Assembly: GCA_021792755.1 (NCBI GenBank)
Contig: JAJYUA010000001.1
Location: forward strand, 1 to 64,000
Source: Pseudomonadota bacterium
Lineage (GTDB): Bacteria; Pseudomonadota; Gammaproteobacteria; Steroidobacterales; Steroidobacteraceae
Direction of reading: 5' to 3'
DNA length: 64,000 nt
Of the stretch, positions 36,763 to 45,094 are shown one piece after another. The position numbers were made by a program, and so were the translations under genes. A model generated the notes under the pieces. It was not told the origin of the DNA. It made no database searches and saw nothing but the letters and a program-made list of their open reading frames with translations. Every line of letters begins with the position of its first letter. Position 1 is the stretch's first letter.

Positions 36763-37389
36763 TTGGACGAGTCTCTCGAGGTGCGCCGTTTCTGGTTCGG
36801 CCGGGTGCCGCTCACCCTCGGGACGCTGCGGGAGCGCCAGCGCTTGTGGTTCGGTGTCGAAGCTTCCCGCGACGAGCGGCGCGCCGTGGATGACCTCATC
36901 CGCGCCCGGTTCGGCAAGTTGATGGAGCGGGCCGCCGCGGGGGCGCTCGGCTCCTGGGAGGGCAGCCCGCACCGGCGCTTGAGCCTCATCCTGCTGCTCG
37001 ATCAGTTTCCCCGCCACGTCTTCCGCGGCACCGCGCGGGCGTTCGCCACCGACGACGCAGCGCTCTCGCTCACCCTTTCAGGCCTGCAGGCGGCGGCGGA
37101 CGCGGCGCTCTCCCCGGCGGAGAGACTGTTCTTTTACATGCCCCTGCAGCATGCCGAGCGCACCGACGCGCAGGAGGAATCGCTGGGCGCCTACCGCAGG
37201 CTGCTCGCCGAGGTCGCCGGCGAGGCGCTGCGGCCGCTGTTTGCCGGTGCGCTCGATTCCGCGGAGCTGCACCACCGCATCGTGGCCCGCTTCGGGCGCT
37301 TTCCGCATCGCAACCTGGCGCTCGGGCGCGCGAGCTCGCCCGAGGAAGAGGCGTACCTGGTCCGGGGCGCGCAACGCTTCGGACAATGA
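36763..37389 (+). CDS. DUF924 family protein
   Basis: A 208-residue protein of the DUF924 family. Hallmarks are the N-terminal VRRFWFG, the central LSLILLLDQFPRHVFRGTARAFATDD, FFYMPLQHAE and the late RFGRFPHRNLALGR. The function is unknown in the literature as I know it; the fold is an all-helical TPR-like array. The start is a TTG at 36763 with GGAG eight bases before it, and no ATG is available near the family N-terminus. Thirty-one bases separate it from the preceding small gene, so cotranscription is likely. Confidence 0.9.
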   Translation: MDESLEVRRFWFGRVPLTLGTLRERQRLWFGVEASRDERRAVDDLIRARFGKLMERAAAGALGSWEGSPHRRLSLILLLDQFPRHVFRGTARAFATDDAALSLTLSGLQAAADAALSPAERLFFYMPLQHAERTDAQEESLGAYRRLLAEVAGEALRPLFAGALDSAELHHRIVARFGRFPHRNLALGRASSPEEEAYLVRGAQRFGQ

Positions 37390-37572
37390 AGCATTCCCCG
37401 CCGCGCCGCGCCAAGTTGGTGCACGACAGCGCCTCGACGGCCCAACCCGATGCAGCCGCGGGGCCGCAGGACCCGCCAAGTCCGGCAGACTGCCCGATTC
37501 CCGGGGCGAGCCGTGCCGGCATGGATCTTGCTTCCCTCTGCCTGCCCGATGCTTGCGACCGGTATCACCGCG

Positions 37573-38517
37573 ATGATGCGACTGTCACGTCCACCGCCGA
37601 TCAGGAACCTGCGGGTGTTCTGCGCCGCCGCCCGCCTTCGCAGCTTCAAGTGCGCGGCGGACGAGTTGTATTTGACGCCATCCGCGGTCAGCCATCAGAT
37701 GAAGGAGCTGCAGGAGGCGCTCGGCGTGCGTCTGTTCGAGCGCAAGCCGCGCGCCCTCGAGCTGACTCAGGCCGGCGCGATTCTGCTCGATGAGGTCGGG
37801 CCGCTGCTCGAGGCGCTCGATCGGACGCTCGCCCAGGTCGCGCGCCGCGGCGGCAGGCGTGCGCTGCGCGTGCTGCTGCCGCCGTTTTTCGCCAGCGAGC
37901 TGTTCATTCCGCGCCTCGCCGGCTTCTGTGCCGAGCACCCCGAGATCGACATCCAGATCGACACGCGCGATCCGCGCCCTGCGAGGCACCCGGCGAGCGC
38001 GGACGTCTCGATTCTCATCGCCGCCACCGAGCCGCAGGGCGTGCAGTGCTCGCGCCTGTTCCCGCTCTCGCTGACGGCCGTGTGCGCCCCGCAGCACACG
38101 GCGGCGGTGGCCCGGCTCGGCAGAGCCGTATTCAAGGAGATGGCGCTCATCGTGCACAAGCCCCGGGCGCAAGCGTGGAGCGAGTGGGCCGAGGAAGTCG
38201 GCCTCGACACCCCGGAGCCGAGGAATGTGCTCGAGCTCGACACGCTGCACGCGGTGGTGCGCGCGGCCGAGCGCGGCATCGGCGTGGCGCTGGTACCTAC
38301 CGTGCACTGCGAGGACTGGTTCCGCTCCGGCGCGCTGGTGCGCATGTTCCCCGTCGAGCTGCCGACCGCCGACACCTATTACCTCGTCACCCGGCCGAAG
38401 GATGCCGACAAGCCCGACATCCGCGCGTTCAGCGACTGGATGGTGGCGCAGTTCACCGAGCCGCGGACCGCCACGAGACCGCTCTCGCCCGCCTTGCGGA
38501 TCGCCGCGTGTTCATGA
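37573..38517 (+). CDS. LysR-family regulator, GcvA-like
   Basis: A 314-residue regulator with an N-terminal winged helix (PIRNLRVFCAAARLRSFKCA, then SAVSHQMKELQEALGVRLFE) and a periplasmic-binding-like effector domain from about 95. The N-terminus and the way the effector domain reads (IDIQIDTRDP, GIGVALVPTVHCEDW) are of the GcvA branch. The start is uncertain between adjacent ATGs at 37573 and 37576; earlier in-frame ATGs lack family similarity. No divergent gene is present, so its target is not evident from context. Confidence 0.88.
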   Translation: MMRLSRPPPIRNLRVFCAAARLRSFKCAADELYLTPSAVSHQMKELQEALGVRLFERKPRALELTQAGAILLDEVGPLLEALDRTLAQVARRGGRRALRVLLPPFFASELFIPRLAGFCAEHPEIDIQIDTRDPRPARHPASADVSILIAATEPQGVQCSRLFPLSLTAVCAPQHTAAVARLGRAVFKEMALIVHKPRAQAWSEWAEEVGLDTPEPRNVLELDTLHAVVRAAERGIGVALVPTVHCEDWFRSGALVRMFPVELPTADTYYLVTRPKDADKPDIRAFSDWMVAQFTEPRTATRPLSPALRIAACS

Positions 38518-38550
38518 GACGCGCTCATGTCACGCTGCAAATCTTTTCGT

Positions 38551-38579
38551 TTGTCGGATCCGGACCGGGCTTCTATCGT
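38551..38579 (+). promoter_or_regulatory. Possible promoter of the secreted protein gene
   Basis: TTGTCG (38551-38556) and TATCGT (38574-38579) are 17 bp apart, upstream of a strong ribosome site (AGGAGA) for the gene at 38635. Hexamers are partial matches only. Confidence 0.4.
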
Positions 38580-38634
38580 GTCAGCGTTGATTCCCCGAGC
38601 CACCCCCGATACGCAAACCGACAGGAGAGCCCGC

Positions 38635-39183
38635 ATGTCAGCACACAGACGCAACGCCGTGTCCTTACCCCTGGCGCTGTGCGCCGCCGTGGCGCTGTCG
38701 ATGAGTTCGGCGGCCTTGGCCGCCGAACAACCGCACCGATTCGTGCTCACCGCATACCCCACGGCCGCGGGCGGGCGGGCGCTGCTTGCCGGCCGTTACC
38801 GGCAGGCGGTGCGACAACTGCGCCATCGCGCAGGCGGCTCGGCTCTCGATGCGGCGGCCGTGTACGCCAATCGCTGCGTGGCCTTTTCCATGACACTGCA
38901 ATGGCGTGCCGCGCGGGCCGCGTGCGACGCGGCGGTCCGCGACGCGCGACGCGAGCGCTTCGAGACCCCGCTGTGGGGCGACGGGCCGCACACCACCGGC
39001 GATGAGCGCCTCGCCGCCGCCTACGCCGATCGCGGCGTGATGCGTTGGTTCTCGCACGATGCGACCGGCGCGCAAAAGGACTTCGCCAGGGCACGGGCGC
39101 TCTCGCCGTACTCGGGCTTCGTCAGGGGCAACCTGACTGCAATGAAATTCCTCGATACCGAGGCGCACGCACGAGGCAGTTGA
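38635..39183 (+). CDS. Secreted TPR-like protein
   Basis: A 182-residue protein with a Sec signal peptide (LPLALCAAVALSMSSAALAA). Its body reads like tetratricopeptide repeats: pairs of helices with AVYANRCVAFSMTLQWRAARAACDAAV, then AAYADRGVMRWFSHDATGAQKDFARARALSP. It ends soon after the last repeat. AGGAGA lies seven bases before ATG 38635. A periplasmic scaffold role is inferred. Two palindromic repeats follow its stop. Confidence 0.75.
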   Translation: MSAHRRNAVSLPLALCAAVALSMSSAALAAEQPHRFVLTAYPTAAGGRALLAGRYRQAVRQLRHRAGGSALDAAAVYANRCVAFSMTLQWRAARAACDAAVRDARRERFETPLWGDGPHTTGDERLAAAYADRGVMRWFSHDATGAQKDFARARALSPYSGFVRGNLTAMKFLDTEAHARGS

Positions 39184-39193
39184 GCAGTTCACC

Positions 39194-39255
39194 GGGTCCG
39201 GGAGGCGAAGCGGCCCATCCCCCCCCTCTTGGGTGCGCTTCGTCTCCCGGAACCC
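39194..39255. repeat. Palindromic repeat, copy 1
   Basis: A 62-bp inverted repeat. Arms begin GGGTCCGGGAGGCGAAGCG and end CGCTTCGTCTCCCGGAACCC around a C-rich loop. It closely matches copy 2 at 39308-39367, with paired changes in the stem. It could end transcription of the secreted protein gene as well. Confidence 0.85.
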
Positions 39256-39302
39256 ACTCCTTCCGGACTTTTCACAACAGGGAGTTCCCCCGCGCGAGGA
39301 AG

Positions 39303-40700
39303 CTACTGGGTCCGGGAGGCGGGGCGACCCTTCCCCCCCTCTGGGGTCGCCTCGTCTCCCGACGCCCGCGGCAGGAATCCGGGGTCGGTGAGCGGCATCT
39401 CGGTCATCGGCCCGAATTGCGCAAGCTGGTCGCGGATGCCCGCGCCATCCCCGATCGCCACGATGACCACAGAGTCGGGCCCGGGAAAGGCCCCTTCGAT
39501 CACCTCGCGGGCCGCCGCCGGATCGACGGCCGTCAGCTCGGCGGGGTATCCGTCGATGTAGGCCGTCCCCAGGCCGTAGAGCTCGATGTCGGCGATCGCG
39601 GCGGCCCAATCCGTGGCGGTCTCGAGCGCAAGGGCATACTGGCCGAGCGTGTAGGCCCGCGCCGAGTCGAGCATCTCCGCCGTCACTCCGTCGCGCTTCA
39701 GCCGTGCCAGCGCCGAGAGCGCCATGCTCAGCCCCAAGCCGGTGTTGTCCGCCTCGACGAACGAGCGGATGGCGAAATCCCCGGGAACGCTGCCGCGCGC
39801 GAACCCGGAGCGGGCTCCGTAGGACAACCCCGATTTGATGCGCAGCTCGGCGTTCAGCAGCGAGGTGAACCGGCCGCCGAACAGGGTGTTGACCAGATCG
39901 AGCGCGGCCCGACGCCGGTAGCGCTTCTCGACCCCGACGCTGCCGATCCAGAAGTGCGTCTGGGTCGAGCCGGGCGCGTCCACCAGCAGCACGCGCCTTT
40001 CCGTGACCGGCGCGGGCGCTCGGGGCGTGCACGCCTCGGCCCGCGCCCGGCGCCAGTCGCCGAAAGCGGCGCGGGCCGCCGCCTCGATCCGCGGCGGGTC
40101 GAGATCGCCCGCAAGCACCAGAGTGAGACGGTCGGCGCCGAAGTGCCGCTGGTAATAGTCGCTCACCTGCGCATGGTCGATGGCCGCGAGGGAGGCTTCG
40201 CTGCCGTATACCGGCCGGCCGTAGGGATGCTCGCCGAACAGCAGTGCCCGCCCATAGGCATCGATGAGCTCTGCGGGCTCGGCGTCCTTCGCCGCCTTGA
40301 TGAACTCGATCTGCCGCTCGCGCAGATGCTCGAATTCCTGGCGCGCGAGCCTCGGTGAGCGCAGCGCGTCGGCCACCAGCTCGAGCATCAGCGACTGATC
40401 GCGTGAAAGAAACTGCGCCCGCACGGTGATCGCCTCCGGACCGGCGCCGGCGCCAAAGCCCCCGCCCACGCCCTCCACGGTGTCGGCAAATGCATAGGCG
40501 TCGCGATCGGCCGAGCCTTTCTCGAGCAGGCCCGCCACCAGGGAGGCGACGCCGGGGAGGCCCGCAGGGTCGGCAAGCGCTCCGCCACGCATCACGGCGT
40601 GGCAGGCCACGAGCGGCACATCGCGCCGAGGAATCAGAACGAGCGTGGCGCCATTGTCCAGCACGAGACGCGTATGCGCCGGCACACGCACGCCCGTCAT
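39303..40700 (-). CDS. M16-family peptidase-like protein, inactive partner
   Basis: A 465-residue M16B protein. The zinc motif HxxEH is absent: the equivalent stretch reads VASLVAGLLEKGS. The C-terminal half keeps the substrate-handling pattern (NTLFGGRFTSLLNAELR..GLSYGARS). Such subunits pair with an active one to form the peptidase chamber. ATG 40700 overlaps the stop of the active partner (ATGA). The last 20 or so residues derive from the palindromic repeat at 39308-39367. A short lipoprotein or Sec signal is not obvious, so location is uncertain. Confidence 0.88.
   Translation of the reverse strand: MTGVRVPAHTRLVLDNGATLVLIPRRDVPLVACHAVMRGGALADPAGLPGVASLVAGLLEKGSADRDAYAFADTVEGVGGGFGAGAGPEAITVRAQFLSRDQSLMLELVADALRSPRLARQEFEHLRERQIEFIKAAKDAEPAELIDAYGRALLFGEHPYGRPVYGSEASLAAIDHAQVSDYYQRHFGADRLTLVLAGDLDPPRIEAAARAAFGDWRRARAEACTPRAPAPVTERRVLLVDAPGSTQTHFWIGSVGVEKRYRRRAALDLVNTLFGGRFTSLLNAELRIKSGLSYGARSGFARGSVPGDFAIRSFVEADNTGLGLSMALSALARLKRDGVTAEMLDSARAYTLGQYALALETATDWAAAIADIELYGLGTAYIDGYPAELTAVDPAAAREVIEGAFPGPDSVVIVAIGDGAGIRDQLAQFGPMTEMPLTDPGFLPRASGDEATPEGGKGRPASRTQ
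39308..39367. repeat. Palindromic repeat, copy 2, overlapping the end of an M16 gene
   Basis: A 60-bp inverted repeat with GGGTCCGGGAGGCGGGGCG in one arm and CGCCTCGTCTCCCG in the other. Compared with copy 1, AA/TT in the stem has become GG/CT, keeping pairing. On the minus strand it encodes roughly the last 20 residues of the inactive M16 protein. Confidence 0.85.
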
Positions 40701-42022
40701 CCGCCCGCGCTCCCGCCGGCAGACTCCTGCGCCACCATGCCCACCGTGCGTCTCCTGGCATCGAGGATGTCCTCGGCCACTTCGCGCACTTGCGCCCGGG
40801 AGACCGCCTCCAGGCGTGCCGGCGCGTCGAACAACGCGGTCCACCCGCCGTGAAACGCCTCGAACTCCCCCAGAAAGTGCGCCTTGCCGTCGATGGTGGC
40901 GAGCTTCTTCCAGAAGCCGACCACGGCAAGGTTGCGCGCCCGCGCGAGCTCGGTCTCGGTCACACCCTCGTGCACCAGGCTGGCGAGCTCGCGATCGAGC
41001 GCCCCCAAGGCCCTCTCGGGGCTGGCCTCGGGCGGCAGCGTCAAGGACAGCCACAGCAGCCCCGGATCAAACCCCTCCTGCCAATGACCGCCCACCTCGA
41101 TCGCGAGGCGCTCCTCTTCGACGAGCGCGCGATGCAGGCGCGAGGCATCGCCGTCGACCAGCACCGAGAGCAGCAGCTCGATCGCCGGAGCGCGCAGATC
41201 GGCGGCGGCCGGCGCCTTGTAGGCGCACTGCAGAAGCGGCGCCTGAACGTTGCGCCGGATCAACACCCGCCGCTCGGCGAGCTGCTCGGGCTCGCGGACC
41301 CGCACCGGCGCCGGCGCCGGTTGGGCGCAGATCGGCTCGAAGTGGCGCCGGGCGAGCGCCAGGGCGCGCTCGGGGTCCACATCGCCGGCCAGGGTGAGCG
41401 TGAGATTGTTCGGCGCGTAGTAGGTGCGGTAGAACGTCTGCAGGTCCTGCATCCGCCACGACCGGATGTCTTGCGGCCAGCCGATGGTCGGGAAACGATA
41501 CGGATGGGCGAGAAAGGCGGTCGCCTGCACCTGCTCGGCCAGCAGCCCGTGGGGGTTGTCCTGCACGCGCAGCCGGCGCTCGGATGCCACGACCCCGCGC
41601 TCGCTCTCGATGAGCTCCGGGGTAAAGGCGAGGTTTGCCACACGATCCGACTCCAGATCGAGCACCAGCTCGAGTGCGTGCGAGGGAAACCAATCCTGGT
41701 ACACGGTGACATCGTCGCTGGTGAAAGCGTTGTTGGCCCCTCCCTGGGCTTCCATCAGCCGGTCGAATTCACCGGGGTGGCGCCGCAAGGTGCCATTGAA
41801 CATCATGTGCTCGAAGAAATGCGCCAGGCCGGTGATGCCCGGCGCCTCATTGCGGCTGCCGGCGCGCACCCACAAGTTCAGGGCCACATTCGGGATGTGG
41901 TGCACAGGCCAGACGATGATCCTCAGCCCATTGGAAAGCGTTGCGGCGCGCACGGACTCACGCCCCGAGAACTCCGGCGCGCGGGCGGCAGGCAGCTGAT
42001 CGAGGGTGGCCCGTCTTCGCAT
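40697..42022 (-). CDS. M16-family zinc peptidase, active partner
   Basis: A 441-residue M16B peptidase with the inverted zinc motif HFFEH (GLAHFFEHMMFNGT) and downstream glutamate in the ESERGVVASERR region. The N-terminus LSNGLRIIVWPVHHIPNVAL is family standard. ATG 42022 precedes MRRRATLDQ; the frame extends further upstream through repeat-like intergenic DNA and is not used. Active and inactive genes overlap by 4 bp, as for typical heterodimeric M16 pairs. No convincing signal peptide is seen, unlike many such pairs in Gram-negative bacteria. Confidence 0.9.
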   Translation of the reverse strand: MRRRATLDQLPAARAPEFSGRESVRAATLSNGLRIIVWPVHHIPNVALNLWVRAGSRNEAPGITGLAHFFEHMMFNGTLRRHPGEFDRLMEAQGGANNAFTSDDVTVYQDWFPSHALELVLDLESDRVANLAFTPELIESERGVVASERRLRVQDNPHGLLAEQVQATAFLAHPYRFPTIGWPQDIRSWRMQDLQTFYRTYYAPNNLTLTLAGDVDPERALALARRHFEPICAQPAPAPVRVREPEQLAERRVLIRRNVQAPLLQCAYKAPAAADLRAPAIELLLSVLVDGDASRLHRALVEEERLAIEVGGHWQEGFDPGLLWLSLTLPPEASPERALGALDRELASLVHEGVTETELARARNLAVVGFWKKLATIDGKAHFLGEFEAFHGGWTALFDAPARLEAVSRAQVREVAEDILDARRRTVGMVAQESAGGSAGG

Positions 42023-42140
42023 GGATCCAGTGTACGCCCCGGCGGCGCCGGCTGAGGGCAGCGGCTGAGGCTCGTGACGTCCGGGAGACGAGGGAGTCCA
42101 CCGAACGGGCGATGGGCCCTGGAAACGGACCCGCTTGCGG

Positions 42141-43229
42141 CTACGCCACTTCCTCGGCGGGACTGTCGGCGGATTCACCGCCTGTGCATGGCTGCAGTCC
42201 GAGCTCTGCCACAATACGCCGTTCGGCCCAGGTGGGGCCGACGAGCCGCTCCAGGAAACCGCAATGCCCTCCGCGGCAGGTCACCACGACGTCCAGGCAG
42301 GGCACTCGCGCCAATCGGCTCAGCCCGGCAGGCGGAATAATGGGGTCATCGAGCGAGGTGATGAGCGCTGAGGGTACCTCCAGTGTCTGCAGCCGCTGGC
42401 CGATGAGCGAGTAGCCGTCGAGGTACTCATCCAAGCCGGCGAAAGGGGTGTAGCGGCGGATGAGCTCTGCCGTCAAGCGCCGCAGGTCCCTGATCCCGTG
42501 CAGATCCCGGAAATCGTAGTCCTGCGGCCAGGCAGCCTGCTTTTTCTTGAGCGATCGCCACCATTTCCGCACGAAATAAAGAGAATACGCGCGAAATCCG
42601 CTCTCGAGCGCCCGCAGAGTGTCGTGCGGATCCAGCACGGGGGACACCGCGACCACCCGGGCGAGATCGAGACCCGCCGTACGCGCTTCGGCGCCCGCAC
42701 GCAGCAGAAAGTTACCCCCCAGCGAGAAACCGACCAGCCGCAGGGGCCGGCTGGTGAGCCGCTGCAGCGCGCGCAGGGCGCCCAGCACCTCGGGCAGCCG
42801 GCAGGAATGAAACAGGCCGCGGTTGAGGTGGTGGGTTTCCCCGTGATCGCGCAGGTTGAGGCGCAGCACATCGAAGCCGCGCTCAAAGAGCTGCTGTCCC
42901 AGAGACAGGACGTAAAGAGAATCCGCGCTGCCTTCCCAACCGTGCAGCACCACGACGGGCTCGCCGTGACGGGTCCGCCTGGAGCGAAAGCATTGCAGTC
43001 GAACGCCTTCGCCACAGTCGAGCAATAGCTCACGCTGCGCGGCCAGCAGTGGCGCGGCGCGGCGCACGATGGGACCGCGCCGCAGCCCAATGCTCGCCAG
43101 CATGGACTGAAGGTGCGGGCTTTTCAGCCCAATCGGCGGCTGGAAGTCCCTTTCGGGAGTCCACGCACCCGCGAGGACCGGCGGAGCCGCATTCCTACCA
43201 TCGGCGTCCCGCGCCTGTCTTTCTGCCAC
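42141..43229 (-). CDS. YheT-family alpha/beta hydrolase
   Basis: A 362-residue hydrolase. The N-terminal PPIGLKSPHLQSML is the YheT/embryogenesis-associated EMB8 signature. VVLHGWEGSADS is the oxyanion region, the nucleophile serine is in GFSLGGNFLL, the acid is in SLDDPIIPP and the histidine in RGGHCGF. The start is taken as GTG 43229 with AGAGGCGG just upstream, since no ATG lies in frame near the family N-terminus. It follows the GT4 gene by 83 bp in the same direction. Esterase or lipase-like activity is expected; the substrate is unknown. Confidence 0.85.
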   Translation of the reverse strand: MAERQARDADGRNAAPPVLAGAWTPERDFQPPIGLKSPHLQSMLASIGLRRGPIVRRAAPLLAAQRELLLDCGEGVRLQCFRSRRTRHGEPVVVLHGWEGSADSLYVLSLGQQLFERGFDVLRLNLRDHGETHHLNRGLFHSCRLPEVLGALRALQRLTSRPLRLVGFSLGGNFLLRAGAEARTAGLDLARVVAVSPVLDPHDTLRALESGFRAYSLYFVRKWWRSLKKKQAAWPQDYDFRDLHGIRDLRRLTAELIRRYTPFAGLDEYLDGYSLIGQRLQTLEVPSALITSLDDPIIPPAGLSRLARVPCLDVVVTCRGGHCGFLERLVGPTWAERRIVAELGLQPCTGGESADSPAEEVA

Positions 43230-43312
43230 GTTGCCGCCTCTGCCGGCCTGCTCGACTTCGATGCCCAGTGTAGCGCAACCGCAGGTTCCACGCGCCCGCC
43301 ACGCAAGCCGGC

Positions 43313-44470
43313 TCAGGCCCTGCGGCGCAGGGCCTGATACAGCTCCCCGAGGCGGCCGGCCATGGCGGCAGAGGACCAGCCGTGCGCGTAGGTGCGGCCC
43401 TGATTCGACAAGGTGCGCCGCAGACCCTCGTCGGTCAACACGCGGACCACGCTGGCCGCGAACGGCTCCTCGCGCTCCTCGGCGATGAGCGCCCCGCAGG
43501 CCGGCGCGAGGATGGAGCGGGTACCGAGCTCGGCGGTCGAGACGACCGGAGTGCCCTGGGCCATGGCCTCGAGCAGCACCAGCCCCTGCGTCTCGGTGCG
43601 CGAGGCGAACACGAACACCGCGGCCGCCGCGTAACAATCCAACAGGGCCGTGTCGCGGTCCAGATAGCCCGCAAAGTGGACGTGGGCCGCCAGACCGAGG
43701 TCCACTACCGTTCGGCGCAGAGACTGCCGCGCCGGGCCCTCTCCGGCGATGATGAGGAGGGCGCCGGGGACGGCCTTGCGAACCCGAGCGAACGAGCGCA
43801 CCAGGAACTCGATGTTTTTCTCGTGCGCCACGCGACCGATGTAGGTGACCAGCGGCCGATCGGCTGGCAGGCCCGCCCGCGCGCGAAAGCGGCGGCCGTC
43901 GCCCGGGCGGAACCGGTCCGCGGACAGGCCGGTCGGAATCACGTGCACCGGCGTCTCGACACCGTAGTCGTGCAACACCTGCCGCAGCGGCTCCGAGGGT
44001 GCCACCAGCGCCCGCACGTCCGCGCACTGCGAGCGGGTGAAGGCCCGGGCCAGCCCCCGTCCGATCCGCCTGGGCAGGGCCGGCACGTAGTGATGCAGGT
44101 ATTCCTCGAAGAAAGTGTGATAGGTGGCGAGGCAGGGAATACCCTTGCCCCTGGCGTACCGGACCCCCGCGTAATGAGCGACGAACGGGGTGTGAATGTG
44201 CACGAGGTCAAACTCGTTCGCGGGCAGGCTCTGCAGCGCCTGACACAGCAATCGCCAGCGCATCCGCCGGTCTTCCGGGTCGCCCGGCACGTGGGCGCCG
44301 GGTACACGGATCACGTCAGGCTCTGCGGAGGGAGTCTGGCCGGGGTACTCTGGCGCGACCAGCACGGTGTCGACGCCCAAGTGAGCGAGGTCCCTACGAA
44401 ACGTTCTGATGGAAGTCGAGACGCCGTTTACCCGTGGAAAGTAGACGTCCGATACGAACAAGACGCGCAT
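43313..44470 (-). CDS. GT4-family glycosyltransferase
   Basis: A 385-residue retaining GT-B glycosyltransferase. The N-terminal GT4 domain begins LFVSDVYFPRVNGVSTSIRT, and the C-terminal nucleotide-sugar domain has VTYIGRVAHEKNIEFLV and the E-x7-E motif in SRTETQGLVLLEAMA. The pattern is of the diacylglycerol/phosphatidyl-inositol mannosyl- or glucosyl-transferase type. ATG 44470 overlaps the PAP2 stop (TGATG). A lipid-glycosylating role is plausible given the neighbouring lipid phosphatase, but the acceptor cannot be read. Confidence 0.88.
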   Translation of the reverse strand: MRVLFVSDVYFPRVNGVSTSIRTFRRDLAHLGVDTVLVAPEYPGQTPSAEPDVIRVPGAHVPGDPEDRRMRWRLLCQALQSLPANEFDLVHIHTPFVAHYAGVRYARGKGIPCLATYHTFFEEYLHHYVPALPRRIGRGLARAFTRSQCADVRALVAPSEPLRQVLHDYGVETPVHVIPTGLSADRFRPGDGRRFRARAGLPADRPLVTYIGRVAHEKNIEFLVRSFARVRKAVPGALLIIAGEGPARQSLRRTVVDLGLAAHVHFAGYLDRDTALLDCYAAAAVFVFASRTETQGLVLLEAMAQGTPVVSTAELGTRSILAPACGALIAEEREEPFAASVVRVLTDEGLRRTLSNQGRTYAHGWSSAAMAGRLGELYQALRRRA

Positions 44471-45009
44471 CAGGCGAACGACAGCCCAAGCATTCCGAGA
44501 GAAAGCCCGAGGGCCGCTCCCGCCAAGACGTCCGTGGGATAGTGCAAGCCGAGCACCACTCTGGAGCCGGCAATCGCCAGCGTGAGCGGAACCAGCACCC
44601 ATCCCCAGGACGGGTAGTGCGCGATCATCTGCACAGTGAAGCACACCGCGTGCAGAGTGTGGCCGGAGGGGAAGCTGTAGCGGTCGAGCGGCGCCATCGC
44701 CCGATCGATGGTCGAATGAGTGATGAAGGGCCGCTCGCGCACCAGGAAATGCTTGAGGACCTTGTAGATCGCCACCCCGGCACAGCCCGTCAACGCCATG
44801 ACCACGGCCGGCCGAAGCGCCTCCCGGCCATAGACCAGGGGCAGCGCCAGGATGAGCAGCGACCAGATGACTCCGTCGCCGAGGCGGCTGGCCACCTGGA
44901 AGATCCGCCGCGGAACGACGAACGACGCGCCTCGGTTCAACCGGCGGCACAGGCCGTACTCGGCGGCATCCACTCTCGCGATCCACTCGGACAGGGCGGT
45001 CGCTTTCAT
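44470..45009 (-). CDS. PAP2-family membrane phosphatase
   Basis: A 179-residue lipid-phosphate phosphatase with all three catalytic stretches: KHFLVRERP (C1), FPSGHTLHAV (C2) and SRVVLGLHYPTD (C3). Five or so helices span the membrane. ATG 45009 gives the usual length; the longer upstream frame is antisense to the ydbH-like gene. It is probably first gene of a PAP2-GT4-hydrolase operon acting on membrane lipids. Confidence 0.9.
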   Translation of the reverse strand: MKATALSEWIARVDAAEYGLCRRLNRGASFVVPRRIFQVASRLGDGVIWSLLILALPLVYGREALRPAVVMALTGCAGVAIYKVLKHFLVRERPFITHSTIDRAMAPLDRYSFPSGHTLHAVCFTVQMIAHYPSWGWVLVPLTLAIAGSRVVLGLHYPTDVLAGAALGLSLGMLGLSFA

Positions 45010-45094
45010 CGGGGCGCTCGAACGTGCAGTATGGGCGGTACAGGATCCGGGAACACAGGGTGCGCAGCGAAGGTGCCGGCGGAATGACATCCGG

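Noticed and set aside
38665-40929. 754-codon minus-strand frame spanning the secreted protein gene and M16 region
   Set aside because: It runs antisense to a gene with signal peptide and good ribosome site, and in the wrong frame of the M16 genes.
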